Shown here piece by piece: positions 45,665-57,289 of a stretch of 64,000 nucleotides of DNA. The notes under the pieces were generated by a model, which did no database searches, had not been told where the DNA came from, and saw only the letters and a list, made by a program, of their open reading frames with translations. Origin of the DNA: Theocolax elegans (lineage: Eukaryota > Arthropoda > Insecta > Hymenoptera > Cerocephalidae); NCBI GenBank assembly GCA_026168455.1, contig CM047426.1:47873589-47937588 (forward strand), in the 5' to 3' direction. Numbering within the stretch: position 1 is the stretch's first letter; each line of letters starts with the position of its first letter. The position numbers and the translations under genes are program-made.

Positions 45665-46135
45665 TATGGTGAACCTTATTATTTGAAAGTTTTATTGCTC
45701 TATCAATTAAGTTATTGACCATATCAATTTTTGTGATATAGGTTGTGCTGATTTAAAAATTAAAAATCGTGCAGAACATGTAGGTTTTGTGTACCAATAA
45801 AAATATAATTTTATAACTATTCCTAATCAATAACGTATCTAGGAAACTAATTTTATTACTCTCCTTTATCTCATAAGTAAATTTTAGTTTTTGATCCAAA
45901 GATTTAAATATTTATAGCATTTCGTTAATTTTATTGGTAGGAATACTGGTTATTATGTCGTTAACATATCTAGCTAAAAAATAGGTTTAAAACTTAAATA
46001 GTTTAAACAATCAGTCTCTTCATCTTTCATTACTATATCCGTAAATAATCCTGACGTTGTCGCACCCATCGGTAGGCTATAGGCCTGCTTTATAAACTTA
46101 TTGATAAATTGAAAATACAATATAAATATTTAGGC
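45665..46135 (-). pseudogene. Penelope-like element reverse transcriptase remnant
   Basis: Reading the minus strand from about 46085: SLPMGATTSGLFTDIVM (the PxGxxxSxL-type block of PLE RTs), then after a one-base shift FLARYVNDIITSIPTN (the YVDD-type catalytic box, here YVND), ISFLDTLLIRNSYKI and IDMVNNLIDRAIKLS. That motif order (RYVDDI, FLDT, L..RA..LS) is characteristic of PLE RT. Stops and frame changes make it dead. The associated endonuclease is not adjacent. Confidence 0.7.
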
Positions 46136-47213
46136 AATTGGAATTTTTTACTTAGACGTATTTTGTTTATATCTTTTTTCAATATTTTTCCTTGCTGAAG
46201 AGATGCCTACATTTGAATGCGATTTATTTTATTGAAATTTCAAAATGTAATTTAAGCTTTTTTGCTATTACTGTTGAACGTATGAGAAAGTTTTGTGAAA
46301 AGAGATATTGAATTGGCACACATAAATCTAAAAATTACTACGTTTGGGAAATATTGACTAGAATTCTTATTCGAATTGAAACCGATTGTTTGTTGGATAT
46401 AGGGATTTTGTCCCAAGAAATTAAAGTATATTTCGATATTCTATATTCTAATATAAAATTTGTAGTACCGTTTACCTATTTAGTATTTAGTAAATTATAA
46501 ATACTCTATTACATGTCTTATATAAGTTTATATTCATTTATAAATATATTAAAAATTTATTTGCAGAGCATTCTTCTTGAACGGAGGCTTATTAAAATGA
46601 GTCAATTGTTCTGGGCTTTCATTTTGGGGATCAAAAGTCAACTACGGAATCCTGGCTAATTATCTAGATGATTACGAATCTTGTGAGTTTTCTGTATGCT
46701 TTTCTAGAATATTAATAATGTTTCTTTACGCACTGTTTATGAGATTAACTGTATCATATAGCTGAATAGGCGTTACTTTCTTAGATATCGCTTTTTGCTG
46801 CCCAATCACAGTTTCATATTCTGGAAAATAATTAACAAAAATCTAAAGGGGAATTTCTATAAAATATATTCAAGGTATATCTATCTATGTATACAGAAAA
46901 TTAGTATATATATTTATACATTTAATGTTAAAAATGTAACTTTAATAATGAAATTTTCATTTTTTTATAATAAAATATTTTGATTAAATGTTTATAATTA
47001 TGCATGATTTGCACGTTCCCGGACGCGTCTCTAAGTATGGGTATCCTTCTTTCTATGTATTATATTAAAGATATTCACTATATATTGATTTGAATTATAA
47101 TGTATTATGTAGTTCAAAACAGCCTATTGAAATATATGATATTATAATTACCTGTTAACTGTTACAAATGACGTTCAACGGTTTTGATTTAAGATTAATT
47201 ATCATATTATCAG
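46136..47213. other. No gene supported
   Basis: AT-rich. A segment at about 46567-46677 has a good acceptor (TTGCAG) and donor (GTGAGT) but every frame contains a stop, so I do not call it an exon. Confidence 0.4.
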
Positions 47214-48944
47214 TTTTAAATTCCACACATCCATATTTCCGGACGAGGAATTGCACTACGTCTACGTGTCTCCTTATAAGAAGTTCAAGGATAGAGATAC
47301 ATTAAATTTTTTGCCAGCTGGTACACTACTATGGAAGGTCTAACAAGAAACGACATTTTTCCCCAGAGGTACAATTATTTTAAAGACGCTTGTCCACTTA
47401 CATAATAAACACTTAAAAGCGCTCATGCAAACACCCCATTCGTGATTAGTGCGCTATGTTTGCGAGTGAGCCTTGAACATACTGATTAGTAATGTGCCTC
47501 TGGAAAGGTTTCACAAGTCACGTTTACGTAGACCAGAGAATTAGAGGTAACGTGGTAAGGTACAGGAATGGTTTACTGAAGATAGGCGGAATATATCTTT
47601 TTTCAATACTTTTTAGGGAAAGGTTTTTATGATCCTTTTCCTTATGCGAGCACATAACCAAAGTTTCCAATAGCGTAGGCTATTCCTTGCAATAAAAGCG
47701 AGCCTTCAATATTGAAAAATATTCAATATTAACAATTAATTTTTATTTAAAATTTTTTCGGTCAATTGATGTGTAGCTTTTGTAATACAAAACTTATTCA
47801 TATTGAATTATTTTGAGAAATTAAAAAATTGTGTGAGAAATTCATAAACAAAAGTTAAATAACTTTTTTAAATAAACATTAGACTTTTATTGAAATTCTG
47901 CTCTATTCAAGTGGATTAAAATCATATGTAAAAGTTTCTGTTAAAATTTCAGCCTATTCGACGAAGTAGATCCAGAGGTATCCTACGGTAAGTTCATCCT
48001 GGTAATAAATCCGAGTACGGAGTCTCATAAATAATTAAAATAGTTATGTTACACATAAATTGGCCAAGAAGATTTAAAATAAAAGTTCAAAATAATATAA
48101 TTTGTTAAAAAAATTATGAAGTGTTTTCAAATCTTATGACAAATATTATTACTTAATAATATTAAAAAGTTCTTTTTCAATTTTAACCCAGGCTTGTCCC
48201 CTTCACTTCGAAAATTGCGTCTTTCAAGAAAACCGTTCAAGGTCCTGTACAAATACCAGTGCGTAGGTGTACGTTTTACCAAAACTTTAGGACTTACAAT
48301 CGAACGATTCTCTGTAACAGAATTACTCAAAAAGGTTAAACACTACGGTTAAAATATATATTTACCAGAAACGTTATGTTGACCTGGTGCAGTTCATGTC
48401 TCGGAGATGCTGTATACCTCTTCCTAGGTAACTATTACCTCGTTCCTTCTAGCGTTATTCACTAAGTTGTACGGTGTGACTTTCAGGTACGAACTCACCC
48501 GCCGCCGCATCGCTGCTCGCGGCCGATTCACCCCTCTCCTCGACGACATCAACCTCGGTGACTGATAGCCTCTCCGTCTACAGCTCCAGGTAAATACTTT
48601 GTCGTGGGGATTACGCAAGTATGCGTATTTATTTTATATACTGTGAAAGAGGTTTGCTATATACGTTGTTTACGTATAACAACCTAACCTCATTCTGCTC
48701 TATACTGTTCCTTGTATAGCTGTAGTGTTTACATACAGCTGTATATCTTCTTCCTTGCTCCTCGTTCCCTTAATGCGTACTTGTATTGATTTCGTGGCTC
48801 TTTTACAGCTGTATATTGGTTGGCGTTGGAGGTTCCATAGCCTTTCCCCCGGATAGTGTCTCTTCGCCTAGTCTGCTGTTCTGTGGAGCTAAGGAGGGTT
48901 CTCGAGGCTTCCTTATTTATAGCCTCCTTGTTTCATCTGCTTGA
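47214..48944 (+). CDS. Candidate spliced gene fragment of unknown function
   Basis: Five segments with AG/GT borders join in one open frame: 47214-47337, 47953-47987, 48192-48334, 48487-48589 and 48809-48944, ending in a TGA. Phases agree at every junction (0, 2, 1, 2). Donors include strong ACG|GTAAGT and AG|GTAAAT; the first donor (GTCTAA) is weak. The first segment reads IFPDEELHYVYVSPYKKF and FLPAGTLLWK; the third is basic; the fourth is Ala/Ser/Thr-rich. I recognise no domain. No start codon or promoter was found, so upstream exons would be needed. Against it: the third segment is open in two frames and the last could be chance. This is the only region of the window with a plausible host-gene structure. 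Confidence 0.35.
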
Positions 48945-49329
48945 CGGTGCTAAACCCGGAGGAGCCTACCTGATGCTGACCGAGCTCGTCGAGGGCCTTC
49001 AACGCCAGGGCCATCCTACTGCTTCGGCTGCTTATGTGTGCTGTGCTTGGGATAGGGTTTTAGTCTGTGAGGGTAGGTAGGTATTCGTTGTGGGTTCGAT
49101 AGCTCGTTACTTGACATGTGCAAAGCACATTGTCACAATGTTATAAATATCTGATTTAGCATTAATCTATTAAGATTAATTTATCGCATTCAATAATAAG
49201 ATTATAAACACAGAGATGCAAGGTTTAATTACTGTTTGGCTTTTAAGCACTGATGGCTGGAATTTAATTAAAATAAAGTAAAATCAATTAATTTTTTAAT
49301 TTGTAATTATTATAAATTATATATGTTCT
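48945..49329. other. No gene supported
   Basis: GC-richer to 49080, then AT-rich. The open frame 48856-49080 lies in a different frame from the candidate last exon and has no motif. Confidence 0.4.
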
Positions 49330-50730
49330 CTTAGAGCGGACTGGTACCTGTATCTTTATGATTTTATCGGTTTATTGGTAGAGAGTTGCAGCTTATGCGT
49401 TACTAAGTGCGTGGCTGAGTGCGGTTTTTCCTCAAGGCCGAATACGGCGGGAAATTCGTTTATCACTTCTCTTATGTGTTCCATTTCTTCTCGATTGCAG
49501 TCATCTAAGTCGACTAATTGCATTATTTTATCTACTCATATTGCTCCATTCCAATCATCTTATCAACGTATATCGGTGTGAGTTTTGTGTTTTTCGCTTT
49601 CTATTATATTTGATATTTGATCGCTTTCTTTGCTGTCCTCGGCAGCGTTTACGGCCGTCCAATGTTTAACAGTTTGACATTCATGTAATTTCATTATGGG
49701 TATGAGTATACGTATAGATTCGGGCGCTAGGTTAATGTACTCGACAAAGACGCCACCATTGTGGTTTTCTGTTACGAAATTTCCAAATAATACTCCGCCT
49801 TTTATGAAGGTCAGGAGTACCTAACCTATTTTAACTTCCGTTAAGTACTCGTGCGCCTATTACTCTTTGCGTAACGACGCGTTTTGCGTTTGGTTTTGAT
49901 ACACGTTGACGCGGCGAGCCACTTGAATGGACTCCAAATCTGCAGCCGCTCTTATTGATATTATAAGTATTTCGAGGCGTTAGCTGCGTCCCTGGTGGTC
50001 TGATGAGTACTGCATCCGAACATGAATTGCTGCAGGGCTTGACGATCTACCTCTTTACGCCTGCATTCGCGATTGCTCGTCTCTAAATTCGGGGCCGATT
50101 TGTACATGGTGAGTAGCCGATAATGCAGTTTGTGAACCCTTAGTCCAAAATCTACTGCGCTCTCGCCCGGAAGTTGGCTAATTAATTTGATCTCAGTCAT
50201 AAACTGATCTGTCAACCCTACGTTCGTGTACTGTGTGGTTAAGTCTGATTGGAGAGTTTCTAAATTTCTATAGCTAGTTAATCGGGAGGTATAACCGTTC
50301 GCTGCTCTGTTCGTCAATTTGCCGGCAAGTGCGAGTAAAATGTCTCCTTCGTGCTCGAGTCCCAATAAGTCTAGCGCCCATCTGACTGACGAACAAAACC
50401 GATTTAAATTGTCCGGCTAACCATTAAAAGTTGGAATGAGATTTATTGTTTGAGATATAGTTAGTTGATTCACGATTGCTCTAGGTGCGGTTAAATTATT
50501 AATAATACTACTTCGGTTAGCATTATTAATACTGACGTTACTATACATATTTTCTACGTGTTTTCCCGTCGTTAAAGAGTACTCGCGATACGGTGTCGAT
50601 GCGACGGGTTGATTTGAAACGAGATGGATGTCGAATTTTGTATAATTTCAGCTAATTGTTTTTGTACTGCTAAAATATGTTGTAATGACCGATCTAATAA
50701 TTCGTGATCTAGTCAGAGAGTCGAAACCGG
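49330..50730 (-). pseudogene. Gag-pol remnant of a second LTR retrotransposon (errantivirus-like)
   Basis: On the minus strand, from about 50720: HELLDRSLQHILAVQKQLAE, then LIPTFNG and PDNLNRFCSSVRWALDLLG (about 50360-50430), then an open 134-codon block (49961-50365) with GESAVDFGLRVHKL, a typical gag helical domain. The zinc knuckle and protease are not visible. At 49330-49510 a further frame reads EEMEHIREVINEFPAVFG and KPHSATHLVTHKLQLST, the start of a gypsy/errantivirus-type RT, and then the similarity ends. So most of pol is missing. Stops at about 50420 and 49340 and frame changes inactivate it. It is clearly different from the gypsy element at 8-26 kb. Confidence 0.65.
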
Positions 50731-51760
50731 CTCAGGTTTGCGCCTTTAAGGTTTTTGTTTATTGGTTACATGTGTTAACCTGTTATTGTTTGTCGTTTCT
50801 TCTGTTAGGGTTTCTGGCTGCCATGTGTTGGCGCTCGCATTTACTGCGGGGTTAGAATTTCCAACGGGAGGATTTAAAGAAAAACCGGAAGCTTCTACGC
50901 TCAAATATTCGTTTATTTAATCGCGTTTAGCTGCGGTCTGTGATTGTTTTAAAGGAGTTTTTTAAAGGTTTAACTTCAGCTGGCCTATCTAAGGGCGTGA
51001 ATGGGCGCGAGTGGGGATAGATTATCCGTAACATGTTTGGCTAAAAATGTAGCCTTTTCTTCTCCTGTTAATCGTGCAAAAAATTTATTAACTTTACGAA
51101 ACTCATCTGATTCGATATTATTAAATAAATCATCTAACCTTGGACTCGCGCGTATGGAGGATAGTGAGTTACCGCGGTTCCTGGACTTTTTGTTATCGCA
51201 TGTTACGCTACGTTCTTTACGAGAGCGATCAAAAAATCCGGTGAATGACTTAATTTACAGCAATAATTAAGCGTATAAATCAGTAAAATTTAGTTTGCAA
51301 ATTACGATTCTGTGTGCGCCCTTTAATTTAAATTTAATGTTGATAATAAGTAAATGTTGTGGCGAGGAATATTTCCCAAAATGTTTCAAAATGAAGGTAA
51401 ATCATGCTGCTGGTGGTTGTCTGACGGAGTCTGCGATTGTGGATGCTTTGGTGTGACAAGAGCGGTAATGTAAATGGCGGTGAATAGGCAGATTATGTTG
51501 AAGTTCGTCCAGCGATGGAGCAGGCGCTCGGGATTGCGCAAATGCCATTTCCCTCGTAGGAGCAGGCGCTCACGATGGTGTGGATGCCCTTTACGATGGT
51601 ACAGATGACTTTGATAAGACGTCTGTTTGAATTCGAGTGATATTGCTCGCTTCTGGTGCGAAGGTGGTTTGTCAACGGACTGACCCCTGTTTCTTAATAG
51701 CTTGACGATCCTTCTACTTTGTTTAAGCGGTTTCGTATTTTTTGACGATCCTCGAAACTC
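50731..51760. other. Leader region before the gag remnant; no clear gene
   Basis: Contains possible decayed N-terminal gag sequence on the minus strand and an 89-codon plus-strand open frame (51001-51270) with no motif. Near 51510-51590 a phrase of about 22 bp (GGAGCAGGCGCTC) is repeated. Confidence 0.35.
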
Positions 51761-52435
51761 CCCACAAGGAACGCCAATTAATATTATGTTACGTACGTAA
51801 CTTAGGTTTGTGTGGAGTTCAAGTTGCGGTTAGCCATAACCAAAGCTAATATTCACGATTGGAGGATTGGATTGAATAATAAGAGTTATGTCCCTTGAAT
51901 GTATTTTATTCACGCGTCGATCGTGGTTCGCTGACGGATCTCTAGTAACGTCCACCTACTCTGGGGCCTAAGTATTTCTCTGTTCTCTCTCCTCGTACGT
52001 CCGTCTCGCTTCAATTCGAATTCTGTTCTCGACCACCCTCGGTCTCCCTTCGAACCGGTTCTGTTTTCTTCGTCCGTCTGTCTCGCTTCGCTTCGAGTTC
52101 TATTCTGCCACGGATTCGGCGGATCGGCTACTCGACAAGCGTTCCGCCTCTGGTGAGAGGCTCCTGGAGTCAGCGTTTCCTTGCCGCGTGGATTGATGGT
52201 TTTTCGTAGATACTTCGTGGATGGTGCCGTAATTGCTGGGGTTACAATATAGACCCGACAACAAGTATCTATAGCTTATTGAACGAATCGCGTCCGAGTA
52301 ATCTTCTGTAACGTCTGCGCGGTCAGCGCGAGTCAGCATGTTTATTTATTGCGCCAATGCAAATGGGTTTGCTGTGTTGATTGAGGTATTGCGAGGTATA
52401 CGAAGATCCAACATGATCTTGGATCAACGTGTTCT
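51761..52435 (-). mobile_element. Possible 5' LTR and primer binding site of the gag-pol remnant
   Basis: Read on the minus strand, the sequence ends ...CATAATATTAAT at 51777 and is followed by TGGCGTTCCTTGTGGG (51776-51761), which starts TGGCG like many insect LTR-element primer sites. An AATAAA lies at about 51908. The position upstream of gag is right. The outer LTR border is not defined, and no second LTR copy is available for comparison. A GTTACGTACGTAAC palindrome lies near the end. Confidence 0.3.
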
Positions 52436-52754
52436 AATCAGACTTTTAAAATAGTTGTTTTATAGTTAAATAAATAATTAAATATTTTTAATTGTTATTC
52501 CTATATTTTTTCTATTTAGTGACACTAACTAGAAATTCGTTATTAAAAAGAATTTAGGTATATTGCTTTTAAATAGATTCTGTATTAGAAAATACTGAAA
52601 TCAAAGTAGAATCGAAACATATATTTTTTTATTAATACGCAAACTATACATTTATACAAAACTAGCCAAAAACGCTCGCTTTGTTCGCGATTTCCGAAAT
52701 TTGTTTACGTAAGTTTTTAATATTATACAATTTTTACGATAAATAATTATATCT

Positions 52755-53830
52755 TGTGACGGAAATCGTCACACAATCTATTCACGACGAATAGAATATT
52801 TAAATTCGCGAATTGTAAGTCGTCGGAGCCTTTCGTATGTTAAGGCCAACCGACAACACTTGTCTGTTTTTCTACGAGTGTACAATCACGCTCGCGACTA
52901 TACGTAGGGATGAGAGCGCGAAAGAGTGTGTGTTTTCCCACTTTCATCCCTTTTTCGGGAAATTAGGCGATCGCCTAAGCAGTGTGTAATAATCCGTCGA
53001 TCGGGACGGATTGTTGTATATTGTACCCGAATTGTACTGCTCGTGAGTGCCGAGAGTGCATCCCACCCATCTCTGTATTAAGCTCTATGAATGGTTGTTC
53101 AGGAGGAGGGCTAAGTGCGGAGGCCCGGGTGGACAGACACGTGTTTCCCGGGAAGTTCTATGTGTGTGTGTGTGTGTGTCAAGGGACGGTGTCGTGCGCG
53201 TGTGATACCGCGGATCGCGACTCACTCGCGGCGGCAAGGGCCGCCATCACCACCTCAACCACCGGTCGTCCCCTTGTCGAGGAGGTCGACCAGTCGCCGA
53301 GGATCGGCTGGGCCATCCCCGAGGAGCGTCACCGGTGAGTTCTCTGATTTACTATCGTGATCCTCCCCCCCCCCCCTCCCTCTTGTGTGTGTGTACATCG
53401 GGAGTCTGCGGGTCCTGGGAGTGAAACCTGTCGCAGGAGAGGATCTCGATCCGACTGGTTTTCCGGGACTTCCGCCCGCGCGTATTTAATATTGTCGCGG
53501 CACACGGCCTGAATGGTCTTTTGTTAATCATATTATTAAAATAAATGCTTTATTTATTTTTATTTTAATAATTTGTGTATTCATTGTTCTCCCCGCTCCC
53601 GCCGACATTCATTTAATTTAAAACATATCGTGTCGAGGCAAAGAGGATCACCCAAACCCTCCACACCGTTCGTCCCAGCGAACTCGCGTTCCTGGCCACT
53701 GCCCGCAGTTCGCGAAAAATAAATTAATTGTGTACGCAGTATTGGGCAACGCGGCCCAACGGTTCTTATTAATTACAAAAATCAATTAATTTTACCGGGT
53801 TTGCGAATACCACGTCATAACCTATTCACA
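52755..53830 (+). mobile_element. Putative solo LTR
   Basis: Starts TGTGACGG and ends ATTCACA, so TGTGA/TCACA forms short inverted ends; the length of 1076 bp is like the gypsy LTR in this window. The order of parts is also alike: TATA-like box, (GT)n tract (53161-53179), C-run (53366-53379), AT-rich part with AATAAA (about 53541). The first 19 bases fold into a TGTGACG/CGTCACA hairpin. I could not confirm a target-site duplication, and no internal element sequence adjoins it. A host promoter region is the alternative. Confidence 0.4.
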
Positions 53831-54652
53831 TAAAAGAATAGTGATAAATTAAAATATACAAACATTTTATTATCTTATATTTATTATTTAAAATAAATTA
53901 TACACACATTATGACAAACATAATATTATGAAAACTATGTTCTAGAAAAAAAAATATAATAAATTAAGTTGTTTCTAATTAATATAATTTTCATTATTAA
54001 TATTATTAAAGGGATATTTTATGAATTGTTACAAACAGTGCAAAATATATGAATTAATGCACATATCCTTGTTTACGAAAGCGCTTTACCTAAAGTAGAA
54101 CATATGAAAGCAGTAAAATAAAATGGTATATGACTATATGTTACTGCTAAATTACCCACAACAAAATGTTTCTAAAGGATGTCTACATAATCCGCGATTA
54201 CCAAACTTAATAACATAACATTTATAAAAATACTTTTGCTGCCGAAACACCCTATGATAAATAATTGTATATTATTATTGCCAATTTACCTATAGAAAAA
54301 ATGTTTAAATTTCATGTTTACAAATCTCAGGATAACCAAAACTCGATATCGTATTTTCTATAAAATAGTGCTGTAGCCCAAATACCTCACAATAAAAAAC
54401 TGAGTAAATAGTACCAAATTACCTATAAAAGAAAATGTCATAAACGATGTGAATATATTCCTCGATAATTTGAAACCAACAATAGATCCTCTACAAAAAA
54501 GGACACGTTTCAAAATTCCTCATAGGTTCTGACAAATTTTATTTTAATAAGAAAAAAGTCCCTAATAATAAATACTTCGAAAAAAGTGTACGTCGTACTA
54601 AACAGAGAGAAAGTAATACGAATTAAAAGAAAAGTAAATGTATATTAATAAA
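53831..54652. other. AT-rich stretch; no gene seen
   Basis: No open frame over 60 codons and no motif. Short phrases (ACCTATAnAA, CCTCnnAATA) recur loosely, as in decayed repeats. Confidence 0.6.
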
Positions 54653-55149
54653 AAAAATTTTTTGTAACACGGTCGAATTTCGCGTTTTTGCGCCCTAAAA
54701 ATAGGGCCCAAGGTATCCCTTTAGCAACCGGCGGGCGGAAAAGTACTTTAACGCTGCCGAGATTCAACAAACAACAAAGACTCATTATCTTATCTGCAGC
54801 TAGATTTAGCGCAATGGTGCGTGCGTGCTTGCGCGTATGCGTGTGAGTCTGCGAGTGTGCGTGCGCGTATACATATATATTGGCATGTATATAATATTAA
54901 GCTCCATAAAAAGTTCCTGCAATTGAAATTACTGAAATCAAAATAGCATTGGCAAGTATTTTATAGATATCAACAGAAATTTTTTATTTATTTATTAGAG
55001 TTTCACTTTCAATTTGTGCCTCTAGACAGTACTTTATATACATCACTTTCTACAAAGGTGTCAGCATTCGCAAGTATGGTTTCCAATCACACTTTCAAAA
55101 ATGTAGTCTGATAAAAAAATCTATAATTATTACTCCCATCCTATTTCTA

Positions 55150-55440
55150 CTTATATTTTGCTTAAACTCCATAAAGTTCCTGCAATAGAAAGTACTGAAA
55201 TTAAAGCGGAATAATCGACAAGTATTGTTTACGATATCAAAGATTGTATTTTAATTAAAATTTATATTTTTTGCTTTAACTCCATAAAAAGTTTCTGCAA
55301 TAGAATGTACTGAAATCAAAGTGGAATAATTGACAAGTATTTTTCACCATAGCATACATTGTATTTTTTTAATTAAACTTTTATATATTTTGTTTAAACT
55401 CTATAAAAAGTTTTTATTAATTTTCACAAAACAGTTAAAA
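55150..55440. repeat. Extra copies of the subterminal motif
   Basis: Phrases like CTCCATAAAAAGTTCCTGCA followed by ACTGAAAT, GGAATAATCGACAAGTAT occur at about 55165-55235 and 55277-55350, and inside both TIRs (54902-54965 and 57305-57370). Confidence 0.7.
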
Positions 55441-55785
55441 AGGAAACTTCTTTTTTTTATTCTCTTTAAATAAACAATGTCTATCCTTCTCGTGCTTTCC
55501 ATCAGTAGATAAACAATTTTATAGAATAATAATAATTCATTTGTGCAAAATTAATTTCTGCATAACTAATATAAAGTAATTTCTCTCTTTTTTATGCTCT
55601 TTAAATATAATTATACTTGCATTACGCGTTGGATTGCCATCTTATTTTTGAATTATGCGACTTATATGATAGTAAATTTTATACATCCTCCATTGTAGAT
55701 TAAGAAAAGAAAGAGATGTCGATCTTTGAGGGTCAAACTAAGTTGAACAAGGAATAATAAACTCTTATTCTCAATTTAAAAAATC

Positions 55786-55827
55786 GTGCAACGTTTCGTC
55801 TGCTGGTTTACAGACCTCTGCAGGCAC
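55786..55827 (-). ncRNA. Hammerhead-like ribozyme motif, copy A (core mutated)
   Basis: Order on the minus strand: helix I strand GTGC, core CTGCAGA (CTGANGA expected, so A6 is C), helix II GTCTGT/GCAGAC around AAACCA, core GAAAC, then GTT and helix I partner GCAC. One G is bulged next to helix II. Helix II is fully paired, with one position differing from copy B and still paired. The core change should reduce or abolish cleavage. Confidence 0.6.
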
Positions 55828-56089
55828 TGTTTATTAACAAAAAACAGCAGAATTTACTTAAGAATAATATATAAATAAACAAAGCTTCAACCACACACTT
55901 TACAGCACAAAATAAAAATTAAATACCTTCGTGAAAACGATGTATATGTTTTAATTCTACTACATTGTAGGATAACGTCAAAGTGAATTATAAATCAGTC
56001 AACTCGACTATATATACATACGTGTGAAAATTACAGATAATTAATTTTGAGAATTAGACATACATCAATATTCCGAGCAAAACAAACTG

Positions 56090-56391
56090 TTACAAAATCC
56101 TCTTATAAATATTACTGAGCATTTGAGTGTTTTCCTTCTTATTTGTGGTACATTTGCAACTATTAATATGCAGCATCTCTGAAATAATGTGTTTTTTATA
56201 TGAGGGTTCTTTGTCTAAAACACAAACATTGTCAAAGTTGAATGTGTGATTATTCTGTAGCATATGCAGGCTGACAACAGAATCACTATTATACATATTT
56301 TTGTGTTCTCTAATTCTATCTTTTAATGCACGTTTTGTTTGCCCAATATAAGAAGAATTACACTCATTACAATTAAACTTATAAACAACAC
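56090..56391 (-). pseudogene. GIY-YIG endonuclease of a Penelope-like element, C-terminal part
   Basis: The minus strand reads VVYKFNCNECNSSYIGQTKR (the GIY-YIG region, with VYK in the first and YIG in the second position), then ALKDRIREHKNM, SVVSLHMLQNNHTFNFDNV and DKEPSYKKHIISEMLHI. The Arg of RIREH and the Glu/His region fit the family. The frame is open to the end, but the RT domain that should precede it is absent, so the protein is incomplete. It is the same family as, but clearly diverged from, the fragments at 7503 and 10130. Confidence 0.8.
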
Positions 56392-56586
56392 GTATGTATA
56401 TATAGTCGAGTTGACTGATTTATAATTCACTTTGACGTTATCCTACAATGTAGTAGAATTAAAACGTATACATCGTTTTCACGAAGGAATTTAATTTTTA
56501 TTTTGTGCTGTAAAGTGTTTGGTTGAAGCTTTTTTTTATTTATATATTATTCTTATGTAAATTCTGTTGTTTTCTGTTAATAAACA

Positions 56587-56628
56587 GTGCCTGAAGAGGT
56601 CTGCAAACCAGCGGACGAAACGTTGCAC
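56587..56628 (+). ncRNA. Hammerhead-like ribozyme motif, copy B (core intact)
   Basis: Helix I strand GTGC (56587-56590), core CTGAAGA, helix II GTCTGC/GCGGAC closed by AAACCA (with one unpaired G before it), core GAAA, then CGTT and GCAC (56625-56628) closing helix I. Both conserved cores CUGANGA and GAAA are present. Cleavage would fall after the U before GCAC. Helix III would be only ACGU, self-complementary with no room for a loop, as in the minimal hammerheads known from PLEs that are thought to act as dimers. Confidence 0.7.
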
Positions 56629-57001
56629 GATTTTTTAAATTGAGAATAAGAGTTTTTTATTCCTTGTTCAACTTGGTTTGATCCTCAAAGATCGACATCT
56701 CTTTCTTTTCTTAGACTTATAAAATATTTTAAGTTTTCTTATCAACGGGGTATCGAGCAAGTGCCAGTGCTCGGTCAGACTGAAACGCGCGCGCTCCTCC
56801 CCTCGTCTCTAAACTCGAAACTATATACCTGAAAAGGTTCAGCAGCTGTTCGAAATAATATTTTGCTTTCATAGAAGCGGCTTTTGAACCTTAGTATGTG
56901 TCATCGGTATATAATCTGTGTGAATCTGCTTCCTATAGAGCTGTTTGTGGCGTAACGTTTAGTTCTGCTCTGACTATTGACGAGTGCGGTTCAATATAAT
57001 C

Positions 57002-57289
57002 ATGTCTAGTTATCCGAGAAGTGACAAATCGAGTAGTAATCGTGCTGCAAAACCACGGAAACGAAAATTCCATGGTAATCAATTCACAACAGAATCAGAC
57101 GATACAGAGTGCAACACAAGTAGTACTGAGAGGAAATTAGCCACCGCTAGCACCGAGAACATCATTGTGCATCCAACTCACTGCTATCGAATAATCGAGT
57201 TTGTCACAGTATTATTGTTACTGTTCAACGTGGAATATTTAATAATGAATAATGAAATTACTGGAAGTGAAACTTTAATAAATAAATAA
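57002..57289 (+). pseudogene. MULE transposase N-terminus, truncated
   Basis: ATG at 57002 gives MSSYPRSDKSS, basic AAKPRKRKFHGNQF, an acidic Ser/Thr-rich stretch and HCYRIIEFVTVLLLLFN, which lines up with GYRILNFLAVFSA of the transposase at 344. After that the similarity stops and the frame runs into the right TIR, ending at 57289. The roughly 240 bp before it look like a leader (GC-richer, 56760-57001). The zinc-binding and catalytic parts are missing, so only a short N-terminal product could be made. Confidence 0.65.

Larger units (their letters stand above)
55701..56713 (-). mobile_element. Penelope-like element fragment with inverted pseudo-LTRs
   Basis: A minus-strand GIY-YIG endonuclease end (56090-56391) is followed, on the minus strand, by a terminal region 56025-55701. 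The same terminal region stands inverted on the other side (56388-56713). PLEs typically carry such pseudo-LTRs, often in inverted arrangement. Each copy holds a hammerhead-like motif. The RT part is absent. Confidence 0.75.

Noticed and set aside
46567..46677. Possible additional exon upstream of the candidate gene
   Set aside because: Good splice-like borders, but every frame contains a stop.
52982..53360. Two overlapping plus-strand frames of 81 and 118 codons
   Set aside because: Run through a (GT)n tract inside a putative LTR and overlap each other; Cys/Val repeats come from the microsatellite.
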